Source: Pseudopyrenochaeta lycopersici
Lineage: Eukaryota; Ascomycota; Dothideomycetes; Pleosporales; Pseudopyrenochaetaceae
Direction: 5' to 3'
DNA: 64,000 nt
Assembly: GCA_003313425.1 (NCBI GenBank)
Contig: NHZP01000009.1
Coordinates: forward strand, 1,116,001 to 1,180,000
Of this stretch, positions 1-10,722 are shown in pieces. How positions within the stretch are numbered: the stretch's first letter is position 1; every line of letters begins with the position of its first letter. The notes beneath the pieces were generated by a model. That model worked only from the letters and a program-made list of their open reading frames with translations. It searched no databases and was not told the DNA's origin. The position numbers were made by a program, and so were the translations under genes.

Positions 1-428
1 GTCATTCGCGTGTTGGTCCAGACTACTAGACCTCCGTCAACAAAGTGTCAGTAAATCCGAGGTTCAATCACGGATATCATTGTTGTAGCCGGCGAAAAGG
101 CACTGCGTACCCGGACAGCCTATGCCATGTGGATGTTGCAACAACTCTTGGCATTTTGATTGTTAGAGTTGTTGATGTCCTTGTTGATGTATGACGTAAC
201 CCTTGCGATTCCGAGGTATCTACCGAACGAACTACGGCACACGACTTCGTAACACGGAATGTGAGCGCCACCAGAGCGCTCAGTATGCATCGCCTTAGTT
301 TGCTGCAATCAACACGACGCGATTCGCATATCTGTACTGTCGCGCCTTCTAGGCTCGTATCGTGGCGCACGTAAATTAGGCCTCCGCCCGCGACGACTGT
401 TCGCTCATTACAACGTCGCTTCTTCGCC
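1..428. other. Left-edge intergenic DNA
   Basis: This is 428 bases upstream of the first gene. A minus-strand open frame spans much of it (77-430), but it runs head-on into the start codon of the plus-strand gene at 429, has no recognisable domain and no splice structure. I see no gene here. It presumably holds the promoter and 5' leader of the gene at 429. Confidence 0.5.
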
Positions 429-1837
429 ATGGATGGCGCGTCTACCGAGAGCCATGCCTCTGGCTCTCAGATCCACCCTGTGCTACGCCAAAGAATGCTC
501 AACCGTGCAGCAACCTTCAGTGAAGGCGCCCAACCTGCCATACCAACCCTCCCTCGCCGCCGAAGCTCTCTGCTCTCCGACATCTCCGACTCACGGCATT
601 CTTTTCGGTCTTCAACTGACAACCTGCTTAAAGTAAACGGAAACAATGACATGGACAGGTACACGTCATCGGACGAGCCTTCACACTGGATCTCGATCCC
701 CATTGTGGCTGCGATTGTACCAGCAATTGTTGGGTTGACACACGAAAATGGAGCCGCCATTGCGACGGATGTCCTGATGCTAGCTTTGGCGTCATGGTTC
801 CTGCATTGGTGTGTACGTGTTCCATGGTGAGTTGTGAAGCAAGGCCTATGAGTTCGCCGCTGATATGGAGCAGGGACTGGTATCACGAGGCTCAGCAAAG
901 GCGGTATGAATATAGCGAAGCCCCCGGGACACAATATGACGATACTATCGTAGAGGAGGACGAAGATAGCATTGGGAGTCCGGATGAGCGCACCGAACTG
1001 CCAGCGGATGCCCCACAAGAGCCAAGACCTAAAACTTGTAGCAGTCCGTCACCAGCCACAATTGCTCAGAGGGAGGCGCGTGAGCAGTTGCAAAGACAGG
1101 AGATCCTCGCTTTCATTGCGTGCTTCCTCGGCCCGCTCATTGGTGCTTTTTTGTTACATACCATACGGGCACAGCTTACGCGCGCGGAAGGTATAGTGTC
1201 GAACTTTAACCTGGTCCTGTTTCTCCTTGGCGCAGAGATTCGACCATTCCGTCGCCTGTTCAAAATGAAGAGGGATAGGATCTTGCATCTTCAACGTATT
1301 GTCAAATTGGATCCAAGAGATGAGTTGAAAGTCGCTGACGCGCAACAAATCTCGCAGCGACTTTCGGAGCTAGAGGCCCGCTTGGATGGACCCATCGCAA
1401 ATAGCGATATGGACATTGTCAAAGTCAGTACTGAAGTACGACAAAGCATGCAATTACAGCTAGATGCTCTCAACCGTGCAGTTCGACGATACGAGAAACG
1501 CCATATGGCGCAATCAATACAGATCGAGGCGCGCTTTCAGGAGCTCGACTTACGACTCAGGGATGCGCTCTCCTTGGCTGCTGCGGCTGCTAGGACTGGT
1601 CAAAAACCTGGCATTATATCGATGACTGTCAGTTGGATTTCAAGTCTCATAAATCATGTCTTCCAAACAGCCTGGAATATTGCCACGTATCCAATCCGTG
1701 TAGTAGCAGCTGCGACCACGTTGGTGAAATCTTGGTTTATCAAGGATGAACGGCAAAGTCGAAGACGAGGCAAAGCGCAATTTAATGGGCATTCTTCTAT
1801 ATCGACACCTAGGATGCAGTCGAAAAGTGGCCGATGA
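429..1837 (+). CDS. Unknown fungal membrane protein with coiled coil
   Basis: Two exons, 429-826 and 874-1837, are joined across a 47-nt intron (donor GTGAGT, acceptor GAGCAG) and give 453 residues. The N terminus is Ser/Arg-rich and looks disordered. Hydrophobic segments follow at about residues 91-110 (IPIVAAIVPAIVG) and 113-131 (VLMLALASWFLHW). After an acidic linker there is another hydrophobic pair (FIACFLGPLIGAFLLH and FNLVLFLLGAEI). The C-terminal half is helical and charged, with heptad-like spacing typical of a coiled coil, and ends in a basic tail. This suggests an integral membrane protein of an internal membrane with a cytosolic coiled coil. I do not recognise the family and assign no function. 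The splice keeps the frame exactly (Trp codon split TG|G), which supports the model. Confidence 0.8.
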
Positions 1838-2210
1838 ACAGATTCTCATCAAACATCACTTTTTCAACATTGAGCGTCTCTATTCCTTGTTCCTAATTTC
1901 CATTCTTGAACCAGCTCATCCTTATTTGACACTTTCGTCAGCACCCAGCTTCACTAGAACCAAACCGGCGTTGTCCAATTGAGTAACCCGAAACTCAGAC
2001 ACTATTGGTAAAACCTCCGGAGATAAACTTCAAGCAACCACTCGGAACTACCCCGCGTAACCCCACCATGATAGCAACTGCTGCAAGGCGACCATATTAT
2101 TATCGTGTGATCGCCTCACTTATTCTATCCGTTCCTTTGTTCCCTTTCCTTACATTTTGCTCTCGTAGTCTACTTCAAACCTACCTGCCGAAAGACATTT
2201 GATATTCATA
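1838..2210. other. Intergenic, promoter of the hydrolase gene
   Basis: This 373-base spacer lies between two co-directional genes. It is pyrimidine-rich toward the downstream start (runs of CCTTTCCTTACATTTTGCTC type), which is common in fungal 5' leaders. No RNA gene or repeat is seen. Confidence 0.5.
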
Positions 2211-3415
2211 ATGTCGCTGAAGTCGGATCTTACAGTCGACGCATCGAAGTTCGACCGCTCGACAATTGATAAGCAAACGTTGGAATTCAATGAGAAGTTA
2301 ATCAAGATATGGGCAGATGGCCCACGGTGGTATGAAGTATGATACTTCCAAGTTCATTTCCCCTTTACCACACCTTCCTAACAACTTAGACTTATACTCA
2401 GACAGGTCGGAGCAGCAGAATACCGTAAGCTTCGCTGGGAAGGCAAAACACCTCTTCCAAAACCAGTTGTTCTTCCGGAGGGCGTGAATGGTGCTTTACC
2501 GTCTCGTGAACCAGGCCGGGAAATCCCTTACCGGGTATTCAGACCGGCGAGTGGTGTGAGCAAGGGCATACACATGCACATCCACGGTGGTGGATGGGTA
2601 TTAATGTCAGAAGCTCAGTATGTCTTGCCCAACCCAAGATGTATTCATGTTTTCCAGAGGAGCGAGTCAAGAGTGTGATGTGACTGACCTTAATAGTCAA
2701 GATCCTTACCTTAAATACATGGCCGACCACTTCGAACTCACAGTCGTCTCAATTGGATACCGTCTCGCACCTGAAGATCCATGGCCGGCTGGTGTAGAGG
2801 ACTGCTACGATGCTGCGGAATGGCTCGTCAAAAACGGTAAAGAGCAGTTCGGTGGAGAGCTGATGTTCACTGGCGGCGAGGTAGATTCCTTTGTCACTTC
2901 TGTCTACGGACCATACTAACGATACTCTATAGTCTGCAGGTGGGCACCTTGCCTGCTTGGTCGCTTTACACCTTTTGAAGTCTACTCCGACATTCTCCTT
3001 TGCCGGATTGCTACTGCACTTTGGCTGCTTCGACATGTCTCTCTTCCTGCCTCACGTGCTGCACCACGAATCGCATCTTGTAATCGACCACGATGTGATG
3101 ACATCCTACATTAATGCCCTTTTACCCAATACTACGATAGAACAACGTCGCGACCCAACCATTAGCCCATTTTACGAGGACCTAAGGGGCAAGAAATTGC
3201 CGCCAGCATTGTTCACGTGCGGTAGTGAGGATCCGTTGCTGGATGACAGCGTGCTGATGGGAGCGAAGTGGAGCATGTGGGGGAATGAGGCCATAGTGAA
3301 GATTTATCATGGCGCGCCGCATGGGTTCATTGGGTTTCCTCCAGGGACGATCAAGGCGGTGCAGGAGGCGTTGGACGATACGGAGGCATTTGTGAAGGCA
3401 AAGATTGGGGCATAA
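2211..3415 (+). CDS. Alpha/beta hydrolase fold-3 esterase/lipase
   Basis: Four exons (2211-2336, 2406-2617, 2697-2880, 2933-3415) give 334 residues. The protein shows the hormone-sensitive-lipase (alpha/beta hydrolase-3) signature. HGGGW forms the oxyanion hole in exon 2, and YRLAPEDPWPAG is in exon 3. The nucleophile elbow GESAGG is formed only across the third intron (GE|SAGG). The acid is in SEDPLLDD and the catalytic His is in GAPHGF. There is no signal peptide, so a cytosolic carboxylesterase or deacylase is likely; the substrate cannot be told from sequence. The third intron has a clear CTAAC branch site. The start is the first ATG of the first exon and follows an AT-rich leader. The neighbours share no obvious pathway. 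Confidence 0.9.
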
Positions 3416-4011
3416 TGGCTTGAGCCGATGTTTGACTCCGACAGCGTTCTTATTTTGCAGTGTGAGGTTTACTATTTGGAGTGCAAATGGGTCTCACATG
3501 GGCCTACATTACGAGCTGTAAACATGCTGAGGATGAGTACAATAGGAGGTGAGTGCATGGAATGCAAAGAGCGGATATCACTTCATATATCACAAACAAT
3601 GAAGAACTACAATTTTGTCGTGAAACATTTTTGATTCCGTTATCATCATGTCCACATGGCGATGTATCATTCAAAGGCACACTCCCACAAGTGGGAGTGT
3701 GCCGGTGTTAGAGTGACCATCAAATCGTGTTTTCAAGTAAACTGTCGACGTCCTCAACGCGCATTTGCAGCGATTGACCAGCATCCCACAACGTTCCTCA
3801 ATCCAGCACAATCGTAACTTTCCATAGTAAGTAAATTAAAGCTCACGTGCCTCATATCCGCCGTATGACGTAGTCCGAAGATCGGATTGCCGAAATGCAG
3901 TAAACAGGAGTCGCGAACCGGCCAGAAAGTTGTGCGTAGAAAACGTGTCGCTCATGAATCGTTATCGTTCAGAAATGAGGTGGTGGGCGCTGAGATTGAG
4001 GGGCGAGTAGT
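3416..4011. other. Intergenic between convergent hydrolase and eL41 genes
   Basis: About 600 bases hold the 3' ends of two convergent genes. The only distinctive element is the perfect hairpin listed at 3676-3703. No coding region is supported. Confidence 0.5.
3676..3703. repeat. Perfect 13-bp inverted repeat with 2-nt spacer
   Basis: The arms GGCACACTCCCAC and GTGGGAGTGTGCC are exact reverse complements separated by AA. It lies about 260 bases after the stop of the hydrolase gene and about 310 bases after the eL41 stop, between convergent genes. It could be a 3'-end structure, a binding palindrome or a remnant of a small inverted-repeat element. Function unknown. Confidence 0.8.
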
Positions 4012-4145
4012 TTATTTGCTTCAAAATGATCAGACTCGAGAATCATTGATGGTAGTGGTTATGGGAGCACTTACGAGCGAGCCCTCGTCTTTCTTCTCTT
4101 ACGCTTGAGACGTCGAACGCGCTTCTTCCTCCATTTGGCTCTCAT
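4012..4145 (-). CDS. RPL41: Ribosomal protein eL41 (25 residues, spliced)
   Basis: This is the very basic eL41 peptide of the large ribosomal subunit, too short for ordinary gene finders. Exon 1 is 4145-4075 and starts MRAKWRKK, continuing with the Arg/Lys-rich helix. Exon 2 is 4018-4012. The intron 4074-4019 (56 nt, donor GTAAGT, acceptor TTGAAG, CTGAT branch site) splits the second-last codon, so splicing gives the canonical ending Ala-Arg-Ser-Lys-stop. Without splicing, the donor itself supplies TAA and the protein would end at Ser24. The family is 25 residues in yeast, which favours the spliced form. The gene is divergent from the FHA kinase gene. A second intron probably lies in the 5' leader. 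Confidence 0.93.
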
Positions 4146-4504
4146 CTTGTCGGCTACTGGGTGAGGTCAGCGGCTGCAACTAGAGCAGTGCGGGGTTGAT
4201 GGAGGGGAACAAGGAACTCAAAGAGCACATATACGCCTTCAATTGAGCATTCTGAGGGTGGTAGCGGGCAGTTATTGGAAACTTACGTTGCTGTCGAGAT
4301 GAGTGTCGTGGGTGCAGAAGAGAAAGGTTGGAAGGAGCTCCTCTGAGCTCTTTGTTGTGCGTGCGCGGGGCGGCTTAGCGAGACGCTAAAGTTTAGCGCG
4401 CCTTGGCTCTTTCGATGTCACAATAGGTTGTTACTTCCTACACAGACACATGCTCGCATCTTAATAAGATAGATATATCATTTGGGAGAAGGCATTTCAA
4501 GAAG
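4146..4504. promoter_or_regulatory. Shared upstream region of eL41 and FHA kinase
   Basis: These 359 bases separate two divergent start codons. Besides the eL41 leader intron, the part around 4340-4410 is GC-rich, with the imperfect palindromic motif TTAGCG...CGCTAAA near 4375-4400. This probably contains the eL41 promoter. Confidence 0.45.
4154..4286 (-). other. Probable 5'-UTR intron of the eL41 gene
   Basis: On the minus strand a consensus donor GTAAGT begins at 4286, and acceptor AG dinucleotides (CAG ending at 4157, TAG ending at 4154) lie just before CCGACAAG-ATG. Leader introns are common in fungal ribosomal protein genes. The exact acceptor is ambiguous between the two sites. Confidence 0.6.
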
Positions 4505-7005
4505 ATGGTAGGTGAAGCAGTGGCGTGGTTTGAGATTCAAGCTCTCAGTGGCGCTGTCTATGGTGAGTGATGACGAGCCGGTTTAACTTAGACGTACTGA
4601 CTAAGGCAGCAACACATGGCAGCATTGAGATATGCGGGAATGAGCAATTCCACCTTGGGAGAGATACAGAGCTTTGGTGAGAGCACTGTCTTTTCACCTT
4701 GGTGTGAACTTGTTTTAATCCCTGTGGCAGCCGCTACTCTTGGTCCGACGACCTCACCATTTCCAGACTGCATATTCGCGTTCACTGCATTCTTTACGAA
4801 CAGGATCCCGTCGCCCATATTGCGCCTTTCGTGTACGTAACTGACTTGTCGACTAATGGTACTTATCTCAAGAAAAACAACTCCAAATATACCGGATCAC
4901 AAACACCAGAGTTTCTAATGGGCCCAAATTCCACGTTCCTTCTTGATGACAATGATGGGCTGCGCATATCAGATACAGTTACTTTGATCTACCACTCAAT
5001 GAAACCTACAGACGGGGTGGGATTGACTGCGATCCAAGAACGAGAACGGAATGTCTTCGCTTCACGATATCTTGTTACTGGTCGGCTGCTGGGTGAGGGC
5101 GGGTATGGAAAGGTGTTAGTAGGCATCCACCAAAAGACGCAACGACAGCTCGCATGCAAGATAGTCAGACTTGATCATATGTACAAGAGGTTTGCAGTTC
5201 CCAATTTACGACCACCTTCCGGAGATCAAAATCAAGGCACAGCTGCAAGGAGAAAGCGATGGCCGACAAAAGTAGCTAATTGTTTCCGTGAGTTTGATAT
5301 CCTCCAATGCCTAAGCCATCCCAACATTGTCGGCCTCGAAAAAGTTTTCTGGAGTCGCAACACGATCTACATTTTCCAAGAGCTTGTCACTGGTGGTGAC
5401 CTCTTCTCGTTCCTTGAATACAAGGGCGGCCGGTTGAATAACGTTCAAGCAGCGGTCGTCGTGCAGCAAATCTTGAAGGGCGTTGAATACTTACACAAAA
5501 AAGACATCGTCCACCGAGATCTGAAGCCGGACAACATCTTAATGACATCGCTTGAGGATGGCGCTCGCGTCGTAATTACAGACTTCGGCAATGCCAGATT
5601 CTTACCTGGCAAGAACAGCGCCAGTGCCTTGGAGGACAAAACGTATCAACGAATGTTTTCGTATGTTGGTACACTCGAATTTGCGGCTCCAGAAATACAC
5701 AAGGCGAATCCAGCCATTCCTGTTAAGGAAGGTTATTCTAAGAGCGTCGATTTGTGGTCAATCGGCTCGGTCGCGGCTACCATTCTGACTGGAGACGTCA
5801 TATTCACTGATCGTAATCATCCTAACTATTACAAAGACCCTCGTGCGGTGATAGTCGGTCTTGCAGCTGTTTGTGATTTGAGTGTTCTCGATCAATCGTA
5901 CCATCCTCTTTGGAGTGTGGTTGGTGATCGCCCGAAAAGTTTCATTAAAGGGCTCTTAGTACTCGAAGAAGATGAACGAATGACTGCATCGGAAGCTCTA
6001 GCGCACCCATGGTTCACGAATGAATGCCATGCTAATGACTATGGAGACTTGTACGAGCGGTCGATTCAAGACTGGGAGCCACGACCAAGGAATGTACAGC
6101 TTGTTGAATGCATCTCCAAGCCTATACCAAGTTTTGATGCAGATGGCTCTACCAATCTCGTCGTGGGCCAAGAGACGGCGGCACAGTGTGTTCTACGTTC
6201 ACAATCTGGTTCAGCGCAGAACGTTCTGCAAAAGCTATCATCCTCTCAGCGTTGGCGCGCGAACACACCCCTACCATCGATTGGAGAAGATTGCGAGCAC
6301 GCTCAATTTGCAAGCCAAATTCGGCCTTCCTCAAATGAAGAGCGGTATGCTGACCTCGATCAGCAAACTTGTAAGCAGTCAAACCATCACAACAGATTTG
6401 ATCCGCAAATTTACGACGTAGAGAATCAAGGGACCAGAGGCTATCAGCTCAACAATGCGCCTTCCTCTCACCACAAAAGTTCTACACCGAAGCGAGAGGA
6501 CTACTCAATCGGGCGGTCAACCCGTCAACTATCGCTAAGCATCATAGTGCCGTCAATTGTAAATCACGGTAAGAAAGTCGCTGAGGTGGAGGACACTTGC
6601 AGATCGGGCGACGCTCTAAACAGCGTGATGGAAGGCTATTCAAAACACGAGTATTCTCAAGTTTCTGGACAAACACAAGTCTTTGATGAAGCGCAATATT
6701 TGGCCTTGACAGCTGAGACTCCACTCGCTGAGCTCGGGGATCACAAAGAAGATTATCAACAAGCTGACGAGAGCTATAAGTTAATTCAGTCTCCTGATGC
6801 GCAGTGCCAGCACCAGGGCTTAGAAGAAGAGCAGAGCTCGGTACTCGTGCTCGAAACCCCACCTGATGCTTATGGAATGAGTTCTTTCTCCTCTTCGGAT
6901 GATGGACCTCCGAGGTGCCAACGTTGTTTCGGAGACGCAACAGCAGCTTGTGGAGCTGATATGAAGACTGACACGGTGCGTCATGTGCTAGTCCATCGAG
7001 AATGA
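4505..7005 (+). CDS. FHA-domain serine/threonine protein kinase (Mek1/Rad53-like)
   Basis: Three exons (4505-4562, 4610-4676, 4731-7005) give 799 residues. An FHA phosphothreonine-binding domain occupies about residues 20-110: LGRDTEL, then TISRLHIRVH with the conserved Ser-Arg-x-His core, and DLSTNGTYL, all made contiguous only by splicing. The kinase domain spans about 150-470: glycine loop LGEGGYGKV, catalytic Lys in ACKIV, HRDLKPDN near 303, DFGNA near 326, AAPEI near 361 and terminal HPWF. The roughly 330-residue tail looks disordered, Ser/Gln/Glu-rich, with no second FHA. One N-terminal FHA plus kinase matches checkpoint and meiotic kinases (Mek1/Mre4, Cds1/Chk2, Rad53 group). I cannot say which. 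The basic insert after the ATP-binding Lys is unusual. It is expected to act in the nucleus on DNA-damage or meiotic recombination signals. Confidence 0.9.
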
Positions 7006-9119
7006 CGAGATTTTTCGGGTCACTATTGCTGATTTGCACTACTTTATCATCGACTAACTCCAAGCGCAACTAATCAAGGTGTCGAAAGACCGGCACGAGG
7101 TGGTGGATACTTTTATTTCATCTCATTCCCAGTAGCTGAACTGGGATGTCTCCTTGCGGAGCCTGATTAGTCCAAATCAAATAATCATCAAGATATCAGT
7201 ATTCTCGTTATGTTGTCTGCGTCATGCTTAACTGCTTGTAGCTGAGTATATGCTGCGAGGCAAACCAATGTTTTGTTCAACAAATAAATCCTCACTATCT
7301 GCCTCAGATGTATTCAGACGGATATTCGTCCTGCTCGCGCAGTGTCCATAGCGACACTCCGCACCAATGTAGTTAGCTCTACCTCATCCACAGTATCTAA
7401 ATTCTCCCTCGAGCGACCTCGAAGGCCAGCCACATCAATAAAGAATAACAAAGCCTCTCTGAGACTTTGTTCCGCTATCGCTGCGCTTGCTCAGTCGACA
7501 TATTAAGACCAGCCAAAGGCAACTCATCAAATTCCGCGTGCCTTGGAAGATGAAACAGATAAACTGAATCAAAGTAGAGACTTATAGTCAGTGGTAATGC
7601 GGCAGCCGATCAGGAAGGGGTATCGGGTTAGATCCCATCGAAAGATTCACCCCGCATTTGAGGCAGTCTCTGCCTGCGTAGCCTGCCGGCGACACAGCTC
7701 CAAATCGGGCACTCAAGGCGATTGCGGATTGGATCAGCTCTTGGGGAATGACTTCTAGATGGGGATGAAGATCCGTGAACTAGAAGATCATATGGCAGTA
7801 GAATTGTGGAGAAATTGTTCCTGTACGCGCGTTCTTCACCACACAGTTCTAAATTCTCAAAATGGATTGGGCAGAGGATACTCCACGGCAACGGTGGAGG
7901 TTCTGTAAGAAGCTTATTTCATCGGTGATCCCAAGCAGATGTTAGTGGTAGAAAGCGTCGCCGATCTTGCTACGGAGCGCACTTATCAGCTTGATATAGA
8001 TTAACTAATTATTTTGTCCCCAATTTCGGTTCCTTTGCCCTTATGAAACTTTGGGAAGTAATACGAATATCGTATTTGACGGTTCGATTAACATACTGAA
8101 TCAGTTCGAAGTGTCCATTGGCTTCAATGGACTGGCGGATAATGCGTAAGCATTCTGTCTCCTGTCTTAGGCTGACACAATATCTGAATTGGGCCCGGCC
8201 AATTATGCATGGTGAAGACTCGGTGCCATAGTTTGGTATCACACCGAGTAATACAAAGTATCGAAAATTCCAGTTTCTTCAACTCACTCTTGGGTTGAGC
8301 GCCCGTTGCCATTGCCTTGTTCATGTTATTATAGTCGAAACCAAGTTGCTCCACGGTGCTTAGTGAATCAAGTATACTACGTGAAATGATCGGGCTGTGT
8401 GTGACGTAGTGTGGTGTTACCGGAAGTGAGGCTAATATGGGCGAAATGCGCCTCGAGAAGGAAGGTTCGCCGAAGTTACCTGAGCTGGAAGAATGGAAAC
8501 CGCGAGCTAATCAGGAAGAATGCAGCAAAAATTGTTCGACTAACTCTTTCAATCTTCATCAAGCCGCTTTGACGTCTTCGCAGCTCCGCAGCTCCGCAAC
8601 TCCGCATGGTATGGCCCGCTTTGATTTTAGAAGCTTTCGACCATTGCGCTGTGCACAAACGCGCCTGTAGAATCACTAGAAGAGCATTTAAGCAGGCAAA
8701 AACAGTGCGGCTGTCCAGAACCACGCTGTGATTGACATCAGGGATCTCAGTATCAGACTATATTGGCGTAAGGGCATACTTCACCTACGCATCCTTGCAA
8801 TCCAGAGGGCTTGCATAGAGCATTGATAACATCGTTTTTCCAGAGAAACCACGAGGCTTTTCCTATTGATCACACATTCATTACTACCAATTCACAGTAG
8901 GTTGGCAATTTCAGAGGAAGAGCGATAGGATACACAGACTGGCCAAGAGTTGGGGGTGTAGGAAGCAATACTTCTGTCTCACGCTTATGACTTATCGGGT
9001 TATAAGGTTGCAGTGAGGTTTTGCTGATGGAAAACTTGCATTAAAGGGTTCTCACTAAGTACCTCGAAGCCATAATAGCTTCTAATACCGACCATTTACC
9101 GTGTCGTTTGTCTTCTCAA
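7006..9119. other. Gene-poor 2.1 kb
   Basis: No intact gene can be supported. It contains a possible zinc-cluster relic (7660-7850). It also has a short tandem 8-bp repeat near 8579-8604 (units of CAGCTCCG, about three copies). Open frames present on both strands are short and lack motifs or splice structure. Confidence 0.5.
7660..7850 (+). pseudogene. Possible relic of a Zn2Cys6 transcription factor N terminus
   Basis: Translation in the frame of the base at 7669 reads ACVACRRRHSSKSG, then GDC. This resembles the first half of a fungal zinc-cluster motif (ACxxCRxRKxKCDG) with the third Cys replaced by Ser and later Cys missing. A stop follows, and 30 codons downstream comes IRELEDHMA, like the linker and coiled coil that follow such domains. 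No continuing open frame is found. This may be chance similarity; the evidence is a short motif only. Confidence 0.3.
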
Positions 9120-10722
9120 TTAGTAAGTGTACCTGAACCCAATCTGGCCCTCAATAGGCTCCACGGGTTCCCCACTCTCGGTCTGCCGGTCAGCCTGTTT
9201 GTTTTTCTTCCAGAAGTACGAAGACGTTACAGCTAAGGTTAGGAGTATCCAGAACTGTAGACCAGCGCTAACCCATAGTCCAGTCGTATATCTGGGCGCG
9301 TCTCTCTGTCGGAAGGTCGTGGAAGCAAGGATACCGCCAATAGCGCTGAAGCCAATCTGCAGAGCACTTCCAACAGCTCTCTTACTCTGGCCTCTGATAT
9401 TGTTGCTTTGATAAGCAAGAATAGCTGGCACATTTCCTTGGGCACCTGCTACGCCTAGGAACGTGCCAAAGTAGCGAACACCATTGTTTTTAGCGTACGC
9501 AACGAGCATTAATCCAGTAACAACGATGAGGCTTTGAACAGCGATGAGGGGAGCGCGTATTCGCTTCTTGTCACCCAGCCACGCAAAGCCGAAAGCAATT
9601 ATAGCAGCAGCAAGGGCAGGAGGTGCGGACAGTGCATTGGCATGTCCACCTGTATATCCCATGCCAACCAAAATAACAGGTAGAAAATATGAAAATGCAT
9701 ATACTGGCATGGTTGTTCCCATGTATAAAGTAGCATATGCCCAGAGCTTCCAATCGCCAAGATGGTGAAAGTACTTAGCCCAGGTCAATGGATCTGCCAC
9801 AGAGTCGCCACGATCATCCTCAATTCTCTGCAGGACAAAGGTTGCTTCGCCATGTGTCAAAAAACCTTTGCTCTCTGCCTTATCGGGAAAGTCGATAATA
9901 ACAAACCAGGCTAGGATTGCAGCGATGCAGGTTATGATGGCTTCGATAATAAAAATCCTAGCTGCAATTAGGATACGATTCAATTGTATTTCAAGCCTGG
10001 AAAGACTTTACCATTGCCAACCGCGCAGGCCACCTAGACCCTCCATTTGCATGAGTCCGTAGGCGAGGAGGTTGGCGAAGCCACCAATGGCCACAGAAAG
10101 AAGATAAAAGCCGCCTAATCTGAAGTAGATGTTAAGCATAACAGCACCCGCATTAAGAATGAGAAACTCACCGCTTTTGCGACTCGTATCTAACGTACCA
10201 GCAAGTGATCAGGTAGACACAGCCAGGGAAGAAACCTGCCTCCATAGCTCCCAGGAGCAAACGACAGATCGCAAGTGTCCACCAATTCTTAGCAAATGCT
10301 TGTCCGATCATGATGATACCCCAGCTGAAGGCGATGAAGCAGAGCCAATTAGCAACTCCCACTTTCCGCAAAATCATGTTTGAGGGGAGTTCAAGCAAGA
10401 AGTAGGTCGGGAAGAATAGGACGAGGACAGTTGTGTATCGATCTCCAACTTGGAGCTGTAGATCCTGCCCCATGCCAGCGACGCGAGCGACGCCAATCTG
10501 TGTACTGTTAGCACGGCTTTTGTTCTTTGCCCGTGCAAAATATCTTACATTGCCACGGTCAATGAATGAGATGGAATAAAGTGCACCCAGAACAGGTAAC
10601 AGCCTCCAATCGATCTTCCGTATCAACTTCTTCTCTTCAATCTCATCAAAAGGTCCGGCGGTGGGGCTGCCATGCTCCTCTTGTTGAACTGCCTCAGGCT
10701 TGAAGTCGTCGTCGGTGCTCAT
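9120..10722 (-). CDS. MFS transporter, Dal5/anion:cation symporter type
   Basis: Four exons on the minus strand (10722-10549, 10497-10172, 10119-10012, 9957-9120) give 481 residues. The N terminus has the family pattern KIDWRLLPVLGALYSISFIDRGN, read straight into IGVARVAGM once the 51-nt intron is removed. Then come RLLLGAMEAGFFPGCVYL and, across the third intron, GWQW|IFIIEA. About 12 hydrophobic segments follow, with the central loop carrying LTHGEATFVLQRIEDDRGD. These are hallmarks of the fungal Dal5 family (allantoate, nicotinate, pantothenate, tartrate and related organic anions), at the plasma membrane with proton coupling. The substrate cannot be predicted. The length is typical. The C terminus ends FRYTY. 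The gene stands alone, flanked by about 2 kb of empty DNA on both sides. Confidence 0.92.

Noticed and set aside
77..430. 117-residue minus-strand open frame at the left edge
   Set aside because: It collides with the start of the spliced plus-strand gene, has no motif and no splice structure.
9120..9983. Separate 287-residue transporter-like gene starting at 9983
   Set aside because: The apparent start lies inside an intron; the frame joins upstream exons at 9957 to make one complete MFS transporter.
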